Assembly: GCA_016179055.1 (NCBI GenBank)
Contig: JACOSC010000076.1
Location: forward strand, 1-44,888
Length of the DNA stretch: 44,888 bases
Source of the DNA: Acidobacteriota bacterium
GTDB lineage: Bacteria; Acidobacteriota; UBA6911; JACOSC01
Reading direction: 5' to 3'
In this document: positions 1-7,535 of the stretch, piece after piece
Layout: every line of letters begins with the position of its first letter
Numbering within the stretch: position 1 is the first letter of the stretch
Notes under the pieces: model-generated
What the model was told of the DNA's origin: nothing
What the model saw: only the letters and a program-made list of their open reading frames with translations
Databases searched by the model: none
Translations under genes and position numbers: made by a program

Positions 1-19
1 GATGAAACTTGGAAGTTTC

Positions 20-203
20 TAAGGAGCGACATGTTTATAGTAAGAGCTGCTAGCTTTAAGACCCAAGCCCCGTAGAGGCGACCTGTGATCCATAACGACC
101 GACCACATGTCGCTCCTACAGAGCTTGGGGGCCTTCTTCTGAGTACACTTGGCTATAAACATGCCGCCCCTACGGGGCTGAGACGCATTGCCTGAATAGT
201 TAC
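20..203. repeat. Family A palindromic element, left end truncated
   Basis: This stretch holds several GTAGGGGCG/CGCCCCTAC and GTAGGAGCG/CGCTCCTAC palindromes linked by ATAAACATG-type segments. It ends with GCATTGCCTGAATAGTTAC at 203, which matches the termini of the complete copies at 6343-6568 and 36919-37144. The opposite GTAAC end is missing, so the copy is truncated on its left. A small palindrome, GAAACTTGGAAGTTTC, lies just before it at 4-19 and recurs in similar form at 7304-7322. No coding potential is convincing here. Confidence 0.75.
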
Positions 204-447
204 AAGTAGGATTCATTTAACCACAAAGACACGAAGACACAACGATGAAAACGGTGGAGAAAATCAATCCTCTGATGACCGCTGCTAACAACTTGTAGTT
301 ATGGAACTCACAAAATCCTATCTCGCATTTTCATTTCCCGCCTTATGGCTTGGATTTTGCACTAGAGTGTAATGAAAATATCAGACATAAGTTTCCGACG
401 GAGAAATCTGATGTCGCCTCGAAAAACTTTGAAGAGGAGACAAGACG
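204..447. other. Intergenic region, no gene seen
   Basis: The region lies between the palindromic element and the small membrane protein gene. Around 220-240 it contains ACAAAGACACGAAGACAC, a fragment typical of a dispersed repeat whose relative appears as CACAGAGACACAGAG at 27463. The 60 bases before 448 presumably hold the promoter and leader of the two-component operon. I see no clear -35/-10 pair. Confidence 0.4.
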
Positions 448-699
448 ATGGTAGTCATCATTGTGTTACTCACGTTTCTCGCGCTCATCACGATTGACTG
501 GATTCGTACACGGAAGAAGGTGAAGGCGCTAGAGGCAAGCGCTACTTCTGTCTCAGAACCAGTCGGCGTGCCGCATCCTCAATCGGCCGGCGGCATTAAA
601 GATATGCAGCAATTCGGTAACGGCCTAAGCATTCAGGTCACCGCCTCGGGACAAATTGAGATTGCCAAACACCGGCAAGGAGCGGATAATGATCTCTAA
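448..699 (+). CDS. Small single-pass membrane protein upstream of a two-component system
   Basis: An 83-residue protein of unknown function. Residues 1-18 are a strongly hydrophobic segment (VVIIVLLTFLALITI), followed by a basic stretch (RTRKKVK). This predicts an N-terminal anchor with a soluble tail of about 60 residues. The start is supported by GAAGAGGAGACAAGACG just upstream, with a good GAGGAG ribosome site. It ends 20 bases before the response regulator start on the same strand, so it is probably the first gene of the regulator/kinase operon and may be linked to signal sensing. That role is inference from position; the sequence matches no family I recognise. Confidence 0.7.
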   Translation: MVVIIVLLTFLALITIDWIRTRKKVKALEASATSVSEPVGVPHPQSAGGIKDMQQFGNGLSIQVTASGQIEIAKHRQGADNDL

Positions 700-719
700 G
701 AGAAAAGGACCCACTGAGT

Positions 720-1415
720 ATGAGAATATTGGTTATTGAGGATGAAGTGAAAGTCGCCAGCTTCATTAAAAAGGGGTTGGAGCAGGAGCAGTATTCGGTG
801 GATATTGCCCACGATGGGGAAGAAGGTTTATACCTGGCCGAGAATAATCCCTACGATCTCTTGTTGCTGGATCTCATGCTGCCGAAAATGAGTGGACTGC
901 AAGTGCTGACCGCGCTGCGCAAGAAGAAGCCGGCCCTGCCCATCATGATCTTGACCGCCAAGGCGGGTGTTGAAGACCGCGTACAGGGCCTTGATTGCGG
1001 AGGCGATGACTACCTGGTCAAGCCCTTTGCCTTTGCCGAGCTGTTGGCCCGCCTGCGCGCCCTGCTGCGGCGAGGTCACCGCGAAGTCGTCATGGAATTG
1101 CGCGCCGGAGACCTTGTTCTGGACCCGGTAAAGCACCGGATTACCCGCGCCGGCAAAGTGATTGAACTCTCCAATAAAGAGTATGCCCTGCTCGAATATC
1201 TGATGCGGAATGCCGGGCAGGTAGTCACGCGCACCATGATCGCCGAACATGTGTGGGACCTCAGCTTCGACAGCTTCACCAACGTCATCGATGTTTACAT
1301 CAATTTCTTGAGAAATAAGATCGATCGGGGTTTTCCAACCCGCCTGTTGCATACCGTGCGTGGGGTGGGTTATAAGCTGTCCGCGACGGAAGGGAGAGTG
1401 GAGCATGAATACTAG
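720..1415 (+). CDS. OmpR/PhoB-family response regulator
   Basis: A 231-residue two-component transcription factor. The receiver domain (about residues 1-115) has the acidic pocket E7-D8, the phosphoacceptor Asp51 (LLLLDLMLP), the switch Thr79 (MILTAK) and Lys101 (YLVKPF). A winged-helix DNA-binding domain follows (about 125-225), with the family signature LLEYLMRNAGQVVTR and HTVRGVGYKL near the end. Length is normal for the family. Its stop codon overlaps the kinase start by 11 bases, so the two are translationally coupled. It resembles the heavy-metal or CusR-like branch, but the stimulus cannot be read from the sequence. Confidence 0.95.
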   Translation: MRILVIEDEVKVASFIKKGLEQEQYSVDIAHDGEEGLYLAENNPYDLLLLDLMLPKMSGLQVLTALRKKKPALPIMILTAKAGVEDRVQGLDCGGDDYLVKPFAFAELLARLRALLRRGHREVVMELRAGDLVLDPVKHRITRAGKVIELSNKEYALLEYLMRNAGQVVTRTMIAEHVWDLSFDSFTNVIDVYINFLRNKIDRGFPTRLLHTVRGVGYKLSATEGRVEHEY

Positions 1416-2844
1416 GTCCATACGCTTCCGTATGACGGCTTCTTATTCATTGCTCTCCGCCACCACTCTTACGATCTTCGGCGTCGCGCTCTATCAGTTT
1501 CTGTCGATCATTTTTTTCAATTATGTGGATGCGGATCTGCGCAAACAAGCGGAGGTCATTAAGCGTTTTATACGGATCGAGGACGACCAGATTCGCTTGG
1601 AATACGATAAGAATAATCCGGAAGAAGCCACCATGGCGGATAGCTACACGGATTACATGAGAGTAATCGACCGGTATGGGCGGGTGATTAACCAGTCCAC
1701 CGGATTGGTTATGATGGGCGACGAATTTCGCGCCGATCACTTGCCGGACAGGCTGCAGGCGCCGCGCACGGGCTTTCGTACCGTGACGGCGCGCAACCAC
1801 GAAAAGATACGCTTTATTGAAACGGTGATTTATGATTCGTCGCACATACCCTACCTGCTGCAAATCGGTTTTCCCCTGAGACCGACCGAACAGGCCCTGC
1901 GCGGCTTTATGTGGGCCGGCATCGTGTTGATCCCGGTAACCGTGGCCATCGCCTTTACCGGAGGCTGGCTCATGGCCAACCGCATGTTGAAGCCGGTCAG
2001 CCATATCACACAAACCGCGCAGCAAATTTCCGCGAGCAATCTCGCTTTGCGCATCCCGGTCAGGGGAATAAATGATGAGCTGGATCAATTGGCGGCGACC
2101 TTCAACGACATGATTGCTCGCCTGGAAAGCGGCTTCGAGCGCATCCGCCAGTTTTCTTCCAACGTGTCGCATGAACTGCGCACCCCGCTAACCATCATCC
2201 AGGGCGAAACGGAAGTTGCGTTAATGTCTGACGGCGCCAATGCCGATTTCCGGCGGGTGTTGGAAAGCAACTTGGAAGAGATAGATCGCATGTCGCACAT
2301 GATAAACGATCTTCTTACACTCGCCCGCGCCGATGCCGGCGAGCTCGATCTCAACTTGCAGCCTTTGGAGCTGGAATCTTTTCTTACCGATTTGCTGAGC
2401 CAAGTGCAGTTGATCGCGTTGGAAAAAGAGATAAGCATCACACTGGATTCCAGCGGTCCCATCACCACGCGCGGCGATGCCCTGCAGATTCGCCGCGTGA
2501 TGCTGAATTTGATTGATAATGCGCTTAAGTACACGCCACCTTTTGGCAAAATCCGCATCGCCTTATCATCGGATGAACGATGGGGGCGCATATCGCTTCT
2601 CGACACCGGCAGGGGCATTCCCTACGAGTCTCTCCCCTATATATTTGACCGATTCTATCGGGTTGATCAATCCCGTTCCAGAGAGGTGGCCGGAACGGGC
2701 TTGGGGTTGAGCATTGTGAAATCAATTGTGGATGCCCATGGCGGGCGGATTGACGTGAAAAGTCGTCTGGGCATCGGCACCGAATTTATCCTGCGATTCC
2801 CGCTCGAGAAGACTGCCGAAGAAACTTCCCCAGTTTCTTTTTAA
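1405..2844 (+). CDS. Membrane sensor histidine kinase
   Basis: A 479-residue partner kinase of the preceding regulator. I place the start at the ATG at 1405, preceded by AGGGAGAGTGGAGC and overlapping the regulator stop; an in-frame upstream start at 1360 would lie deep inside the regulator. Order of domains: first membrane segment (about 12-38), extracytoplasmic sensor region, second membrane segment (about 170-192), HAMP, HisKA with phosphoacceptor His256 (SSNVSHELRTPL), and a HATPase_c domain with N box (LNLIDNALKY), DTGRGIP, FDRFYRVD and GTGLGLSIVKSIV. All catalytic boxes are intact. The arrangement resembles CusS-type heavy-metal sensors, but ligand specificity is not evident. Confidence 0.94.
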   Translation: MNTRSIRFRMTASYSLLSATTLTIFGVALYQFLSIIFFNYVDADLRKQAEVIKRFIRIEDDQIRLEYDKNNPEEATMADSYTDYMRVIDRYGRVINQSTGLVMMGDEFRADHLPDRLQAPRTGFRTVTARNHEKIRFIETVIYDSSHIPYLLQIGFPLRPTEQALRGFMWAGIVLIPVTVAIAFTGGWLMANRMLKPVSHITQTAQQISASNLALRIPVRGINDELDQLAATFNDMIARLESGFERIRQFSSNVSHELRTPLTIIQGETEVALMSDGANADFRRVLESNLEEIDRMSHMINDLLTLARADAGELDLNLQPLELESFLTDLLSQVQLIALEKEISITLDSSGPITTRGDALQIRRVMLNLIDNALKYTPPFGKIRIALSSDERWGRISLLDTGRGIPYESLPYIFDRFYRVDQSRSREVAGTGLGLSIVKSIVDAHGGRIDVKSRLGIGTEFILRFPLEKTAEETSPVSF

Positions 2845-3170
2845 CTGTGCAGGACGGTCACCCGTCGGTCCCCTTCAGGGACCGGATGCCGTAGGGTCAC
2901 CTTTTGTCGATAGGCTCCTCAGCGGACTCCTTGAACAGTTACGTTTCTTCTTGGTATCTGCGTGCCGTTAGGACAAGCTGAGAGACTCCTACATAGCCTA
3001 CATCGTACCGAAATCACACCCGTTCGCAACGGAGGGGTTAATGAAATTTGCCTTTCTACTTGCATTCTCCTCGATACTTGGTAATAATTTCTATGGTTGT
3101 ATTCTTTTCAAAGCCCCTCCAACTGTACCCCCCGAAAATGGAATAAATCACGGCATGACTAAGACGGTAT
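2845..3170. other. Intergenic region with a short hairpin and a repeated fragment
   Basis: GGTCCC-CTTCA-GGGACC at about 2857-2873 is a small hairpin just after the kinase gene, without a T run, so it is only a weak terminator candidate. At 2987-3022 the segment ending TACATCGTACCGAAATCAC is repeated at 25335-25371, beside the palindromic element there. No gene is supported. Confidence 0.4.
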
Positions 3171-4145
3171 ATGAATGTTGTTGAAATTACTCATCTGACC
3201 AAAGATTATAGGACAGGCTTCTGGTTCCATAAGCGTCGCCGGGCGCTGGAGGACTTGAGCTTGACCGTTCAGGCGGGTGAAATCTTCGGCTTTCTAGGGC
3301 CAAACGGCGCCGGCAAGACCACCACTTTGAAAATTCTCATGGGATTGATTCGTCCCACAGCAGGCAAGGCGCGCATTCTGGGCTGCCCCATCGACCATGT
3401 CCAAATGCATCAGGAGATCGGCTTCCTCCCGGAGAACCCTTATTTCTATGAATACTTAACTGGCCGGGAGTACCTGATCTATACGGCTGAGTTATTTGGG
3501 CGCGGCCGCGCCGCCGCCCAATCCAGAGCCGTTGAACTCATGGAAATGGTTCGTCTCGAAGAGAGCTTGAAGATCCCCTTGCGCAAGTTTTCGAAAGGCA
3601 TGATTCAACGGATTGGCATTGCGCAAGCGCTGATTAATGACCCAAGAATTGTATTTCTCGATGAACCCATGTCGGGGCTGGATCCCGTCGGTCGCCGTGA
3701 AGTGCGCGACATCATAATGAATCTGCGCGCCCGCGGCGTAACGGTGTTTTTCTCATCCCACATACTAGCCGACGTAGAAAGCTTGTGTGACCGCGTGGCG
3801 ATTTTGAATCGCGGCCGCCTGCTCGACATCGGCCGGCTGACGGAAATCCTGCGCATGGAAGTATCCGCATTGGAGGTAATGGCTAAGGACGTCCAAGCCG
3901 TGACCTTGGAACGATTGCAGCAGCTTGGCGGCCAGACGCATGCGATTGGCGATCGTCTGCACATAACCCTGCCGGATGATCGTTCGTTGCTCGAGGTGAT
4001 TATGACGGTTCAAGAGGGAGGCGGTAAAGTTATTTCTGTGAATCCCGTGCGCGAATCCCTGGAAGAATTTTTTTTAAAGCGCATTGATGCGCAGTACGTC
4101 TCGAGCCATCAATACGCGCAGGCAGGGTCAGAAATATCGAGATAG
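3171..4145 (+). CDS. ABC transporter ATP-binding protein
   Basis: A 324-residue ATPase subunit. Residues of the nucleotide-binding fold are clear: Walker A (GPNGAGKTTT, about 46-55), the ABC signature in the form FSKGMIQRIG, Walker B with catalytic Glu (IVFLDEPMSGLDP) and the H-loop (FFSSHIL). A C-terminal extension of about 90 residues after the ATPase core is typical of the ABC-2 exporter class (CcmA/NatA type). The permease follows 83 bases downstream. The start codon lacks a good ribosome site, so the exact N-terminus is somewhat uncertain. The substrate is unknown. Confidence 0.93.
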   Translation: MNVVEITHLTKDYRTGFWFHKRRRALEDLSLTVQAGEIFGFLGPNGAGKTTTLKILMGLIRPTAGKARILGCPIDHVQMHQEIGFLPENPYFYEYLTGREYLIYTAELFGRGRAAAQSRAVELMEMVRLEESLKIPLRKFSKGMIQRIGIAQALINDPRIVFLDEPMSGLDPVGRREVRDIIMNLRARGVTVFFSSHILADVESLCDRVAILNRGRLLDIGRLTEILRMEVSALEVMAKDVQAVTLERLQQLGGQTHAIGDRLHITLPDDRSLLEVIMTVQEGGGKVISVNPVRESLEEFFLKRIDAQYVSSHQYAQAGSEISR

Positions 4146-4228
4146 CGCCGGGGAGGCTCCCCCCCTACCGTGTAAGCCATAGGGACGTCGTCGTCGCCCA
4201 GGCGTGCGCTTGGCAGAGGTAAATCCAA

Positions 4229-5023
4229 ATGAGGAAAGTGTTAATTATTGCGCGCACTACCTTCAAGGAAAACATCCGAGACAAGATCCTCTATAATTTG
4301 CTCTTCTTCACGCTGGCCATAATCGGCGTCTCGGTCGCGCTCGGCCAGGTGTCGATTGGCCATGAGCAGAAGATCATTATCGACATGAGCCTCTCGGCGA
4401 TTTCATTGTTTGGCACCTTGATCGCCATCTTCATCGGCACCGGATTGGTCTACAAGGAGCTCGACAAACGTACCATATACAACCTGATCTCCAAGCCCGT
4501 GCGCCGTTCCGAATTTATTCTCGGCAAGTACCTCGGGCTCATGAGCACGTTACTGGTTAATTTGGCGCTGATGTCGGCGGGCGCCTACTTGGCGCTATGG
4601 CTGTTGGGCAAATCGGTGCAGTCCGAGTTCCTTTATGTTCTGGCGGCGGTATATGCGATCTTCTTACAACTGATGTTAGTGACCGCCATCGCGCTGATGT
4701 TTTCCACTTTTTCGACTCCGGTGCTATCGGCGGTATTTACTTTCGCGCTCTGGGTGATAGGCCATTTTAGCACCGAGATGAAGCGCCTGGCCGACATACT
4801 GCGGTCCGCGGTCACCGGCCATATCTGCGTCGCGCTATCTTATGCGCTTCCCAACTTCAGCAACTTCACGATCAGCGGCCGAGAGAATTTATTAAAATCG
4901 GCGGCGCATTTCCATGCGCCGCAATTAACCACGCTAATGTTGGCCACCGCCTACGGCTTTCTTTATAGCGCTTTGTTATTGACCCTGGCCGTGTTCATTT
5001 TTCAAAAGAGGGATTTTAAATGA
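4229..5023 (+). CDS. ABC-2 type transporter permease
   Basis: A 264-residue integral membrane protein with about six hydrophobic segments and a short cytoplasmic N-terminus (RKVLIIARTTFKENIRDK). The segment YKELDKRTIYNLISKPVRR after the second membrane helix is typical of ABC-2/NosY-like permeases. It should pair with the ATPase encoded just upstream. Its stop codon overlaps the next gene's start in an ATGA arrangement, so the TPR-like protein is translationally coupled and likely functions with the transporter. Substrate is not deducible. Confidence 0.9.
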   Translation: MRKVLIIARTTFKENIRDKILYNLLFFTLAIIGVSVALGQVSIGHEQKIIIDMSLSAISLFGTLIAIFIGTGLVYKELDKRTIYNLISKPVRRSEFILGKYLGLMSTLLVNLALMSAGAYLALWLLGKSVQSEFLYVLAAVYAIFLQLMLVTAIALMFSTFSTPVLSAVFTFALWVIGHFSTEMKRLADILRSAVTGHICVALSYALPNFSNFTISGRENLLKSAAHFHAPQLTTLMLATAYGFLYSALLLTLAVFIFQKRDFK

Positions 5024-5973
5024 CGCGGCTCAACGCGCGCTTACTGGCCACCGGCGGTGTGATCCTATCGATGTTGCTGATCTATGGCGTGCAGGTAGAG
5101 ATTGATCAGCGGCAAGCACACCCGCCCGGCGGCGATGAGACCCTTTACGTGCGAGATCCCGAGCTCATGCGCCGTCTCAGCCTTGGCTATGAGAGCTTGC
5201 TGGCAGATATCTATTGGCTTCGGGCCGTGCAATATTACGGTCGAAAACCTAAGAAAAGCGAAACACAATCTTATGCGATGCTGGAGCCCCTGCTCAATTT
5301 GGCAACCACGTTCGACCCGGAGATGACCGCGGTATACCGCTTTGGCGCGATGTTCCTCTCCGAGAGTCAACCGATCGGTCCCGGCGAGCCGCTCAAGGCG
5401 ATTGAATTATTGAACAAAGGGATAATGAACAATCCTAACGTTTGGCGTTTTTATTTCGATAAGGGGTTCGTATATCTTTGGCACCTGAAAGACCATAAGG
5501 CGGCCGGCCGCGCTTTTCTGGAAGGAGCCCGCCTGCCGGCCGCGCCGAAATGGTTGGAAAGCCTGGCGGCCACGTCTATGGGCGAGGCGGGAGAATTGGA
5601 AACCGCGCGCTATCTTTGGACGCACGAATTTGAAGAAGCCGAAAGTGAGTCCGTCCGCAGCAACGCTCGCAACCATCTAAACAGTTTGCAAATCGACGAG
5701 GATCGCTGGCGACTGGAATTTCTGGTGACCAAATTCCAGGAGAAAACCGGGCGCGTCCTGACCGACTTGAATCAGCTCGTCAACGCCGGATGTATTCGCT
5801 TCATTCCTACCGATCCTTCCGGCGCGCCTTACGAGTACGACAGGGATGCCAAAGGCGTTTATCCGGCCAAGGCGTCGAAGGTCACCTATTTTCCCTTGAA
5901 AGCGGAAGCGCGCAAGGTCTTCCAGCAAAAGTTGGAAAGCGAATGGGAAGCCGCCCGTACGGCGCCGCAGTAA
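5020..5973 (+). CDS. Membrane-anchored TPR-like protein coupled to the ABC transporter
   Basis: A 317-residue protein with an uncleaved N-terminal membrane segment (about residues 8-25, LLATGGVILSMLLIYGV) and a long helical region. The spacing of A/L/Y residues around 95-205 (for example AIELLNKGIMNNPNVWRFY and AGRAFLEGARLPAAPKW) looks like degenerate tetratricopeptide repeats. The C-terminal part (GRVLTDLNQLVNAG, DPSGAPYEYD) resembles the small folded domain often found at the end of such bacterial proteins. It overlaps the permease gene by four bases, so it is probably an accessory component of the same export complex. Precise function unknown. Confidence 0.82.
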   Translation: MTRLNARLLATGGVILSMLLIYGVQVEIDQRQAHPPGGDETLYVRDPELMRRLSLGYESLLADIYWLRAVQYYGRKPKKSETQSYAMLEPLLNLATTFDPEMTAVYRFGAMFLSESQPIGPGEPLKAIELLNKGIMNNPNVWRFYFDKGFVYLWHLKDHKAAGRAFLEGARLPAAPKWLESLAATSMGEAGELETARYLWTHEFEEAESESVRSNARNHLNSLQIDEDRWRLEFLVTKFQEKTGRVLTDLNQLVNAGCIRFIPTDPSGAPYEYDRDAKGVYPAKASKVTYFPLKAEARKVFQQKLESEWEAARTAPQ

Positions 5974-6093
5974 GCTTTCATTGGAAGGCGTATAATCGCC
6001 GTCAAAGGAGCGCACCAGCCTACGGAATTCTGACTCCCTGATTACTTAAGCCGCTAAATAGGTCCAGGGGACCCGTGCGCCTGGCACCGCCCA

Positions 6094-6243
6094 GATTAGT
6101 ATCTGACAAGATGTAATTGTGCTGAAACGGGTAAAATATATTTTGGAGGTAGCTTTCACGCTTTATTCATGCGGCTATTGGACGGTTTTCCAGCGCCCCA
6201 AACTTTTTGAATATTACCTGGCTGGTTCCGGCTCGTCCGGGTA
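6094..6243. repeat. Family C repeat, copy 1 (direct duplication)
   Basis: About 150 bases, from ATTAGTATCTGACAAG to GGCTCGTCCGGGTAA, are repeated almost identically at 6576-6724 in the same orientation. Only a handful of substitutions are visible. A shorter related piece (CTTTATTCATGCGG..GATTGACGGTTTT) occurs at 27381-27441. It is not obviously coding. Confidence 0.85.
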
Positions 6244-6342
6244 AGCGTTAATTCGCGGTTACTAAAGAGGACAAATAATGGTGCTCCATCTCCAAAGAAC
6301 TGTTAATGAACGCCAATAAACACGAAGTGAGTAAAAAGATTA

Positions 6343-6568
6343 GTAACTACTCAGGCAATGCGTCTCAGCCCCGTAGGGGCGGCCTGTTTATAGTAGCGGT
6401 TCCTAGGGTAGGTCCTAAAGCTCCGTAGGAGCGACCTGTCCGGACGCGTTCGTCGACGAAATCAATCTTACACAGGCCGCCCCTACGGGGCTTGTTCGAA
6501 CTCACGCAGGGATTCTTGCTATAAACAGACCGCTCCTACGGAGCTAAAGGCACTGGCTGAGTAGTTAA
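6343..6568. mobile_element. Family A palindromic MITE-like element with 8-bp target duplication
   Basis: The element begins GTAACTACTCAGGCA and ends TGGCTGAGTAGTTA(A), which are inverted repeats. The flanks carry the same 8 bases, AAAGATTA, at 6335-6342 and 6569-6576. Internally it is a chain of GTAGGGGCG, GTAGGAGCG and reverse-complement palindromes joined by TATAAACAG-type links. It encodes no protein. A near-identical copy with a different duplication is at 36919-37144. A GTAA end plus an 8-bp duplication fits mobilisation by an IS66-family transposase; that assignment is inference from family knowledge. Confidence 0.85.
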
Positions 6569-6575
6569 AAAGATT

Positions 6576-6724
6576 ATTAGTGTCTGACAAGATGTAATTG
6601 TGCTGAAACGGGTAAAATATAATTTGGAGGTAGCTTTCACGCTTTATTCATGCGGATATTGGACGGTTTTCCAGCGCCCCAAACTTTTTGAATTTTACCT
6701 GGCTGGTTCCGGCTCGTCCGGGTT
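6576..6724. repeat. Family C repeat, copy 2
   Basis: This is the second copy of the 150-base repeat at 6094-6243. It starts within the right target duplication of the family A element and ends three bases before the stop codon of the biotin carrier gene. It may therefore be the original 3' flank of that gene, with copy 1 as a duplication. Confidence 0.85.
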
Positions 6725-6727
6725 AGG

Positions 6728-7225
6728 TCATTCCACAACCAGCAACAGATCTCCGGCGTTGACCGCCATTTCGGCTGCGACGGCCAATTGGCAGATCCGT
6801 CCAGCCCGCGGCGCTTTGATTTCATTCTGCATTTTCATCGCTTCCAGGACCAGCAGGCTCTGATTCCGATCAACTACATCCCCGACGTGGACTAGAACTC
6901 GGACCACTTTACCCGGCATCTGGGCGGTTATCGCACGGCGTCCGGACTCCGGCTTCGTCGCCGACTCGCGTCGGTCGTGTTCGCGTGGATCGACCATTTC
7001 CACGGTAAAAACTTCGCCGCCAAGATGGATCGTGCGGCGTTCCTTTTCGCGCAAAACGACGGCTTCATGGACGCGATGGTCGATCAATAGCAAGTAGGTA
7101 TCGCTGTGCAAAGCGCGCGCATCAACGGCATAGCGCTTATCGCCGAATGCAACAGCGTATGCGCCGCCGACCCGCGTCACTTCGATCGGAACGGTTTGGC
7201 CGGCGACTTTGGCAATTACTTTCAT
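6728..7225 (-). CDS. Biotin carboxyl carrier protein (acyl-CoA/pyruvate carboxylase type)
   Basis: A 165-residue protein whose last 70 residues form a biotinyl domain: MPGKVVRVLVHVGD, then the biotinylation site VLEAMKMQNE with Lys131, then a closing DLLLVVE. The first ~80 residues form the linker/BT-like region usual in carriers of propionyl/acetyl-CoA carboxylases or pyruvate carboxylase subunit B-like systems. Its partner biotin carboxylase lies 310 bases upstream on the same strand, the gap being mostly a mobile element. The carrier shuttles carboxybiotin from that enzyme to a carboxyltransferase, which is not in the window. The acyl substrate therefore stays open. Confidence 0.9.
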   Translation of the reverse strand: MKVIAKVAGQTVPIEVTRVGGAYAVAFGDKRYAVDARALHSDTYLLLIDHRVHEAVVLREKERRTIHLGGEVFTVEMVDPREHDRRESATKPESGRRAITAQMPGKVVRVLVHVGDVVDRNQSLLVLEAMKMQNEIKAPRAGRICQLAVAAEMAVNAGDLLLVVE

Positions 7226-7335
7226 ATTACTCCTGGCGGGCGGCCCATCGCATTAACGAGCGACCGTCTTTGACATCCCACAAAACGATACGCCGATACC
7301 ACAGATGAAACTGTGGAAGTTTCATAACTGGTTTC

Positions 7336-7526
7336 GTAACCGTTCACAGGGGTCAGGGGTCGGGGAGTCGGGCGATATTGGTTGGATTTCTTTTCCAAGC
7401 CGTCCGCAATCCGTCAAGCATCTGCCCCACTACTCAATCTCTAAATCACAATAATTCCTAACAGTCATCGGTACCACCGGGCCCTTGGCCCCTGATCCCC
7501 GATCCCTGACCCCCGTGAACAGTTAC
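7336..7526 (-). mobile_element. Family B MITE-like element, copy 1, with 8-bp target duplication
   Basis: A 191-bp element with terminal inverted repeats (GTAACCGTTCACAGGGGTC at one end, GACCCCCGTGAACAGTTAC at the other). It is the reverse complement of the copies at 34953 and 35618. The host site CTGGTTTC is present on both sides (7328-7335 and 7527-7534). It has no coding capacity. It landed nine bases after the stop codon of the biotin carboxylase gene and separates it from the carrier protein gene. GTAA ends and 8-bp duplications are features of IS66-family elements. Confidence 0.93.
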
Positions 7527-7535
7527 CTGGTTTCT

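Noticed and set aside
828-1421. 197-codon open frame antisense to the response regulator
   Set aside because: It is the mirror of a strongly conserved regulator; its translation has no domain character and no ribosome site.
6343-6568. CRISPR-like spacing of repeated GTAGGGGCG units
   Set aside because: The units are alternating inverted palindromes with conserved links, not direct repeats with unique spacers, and no cas genes are present.
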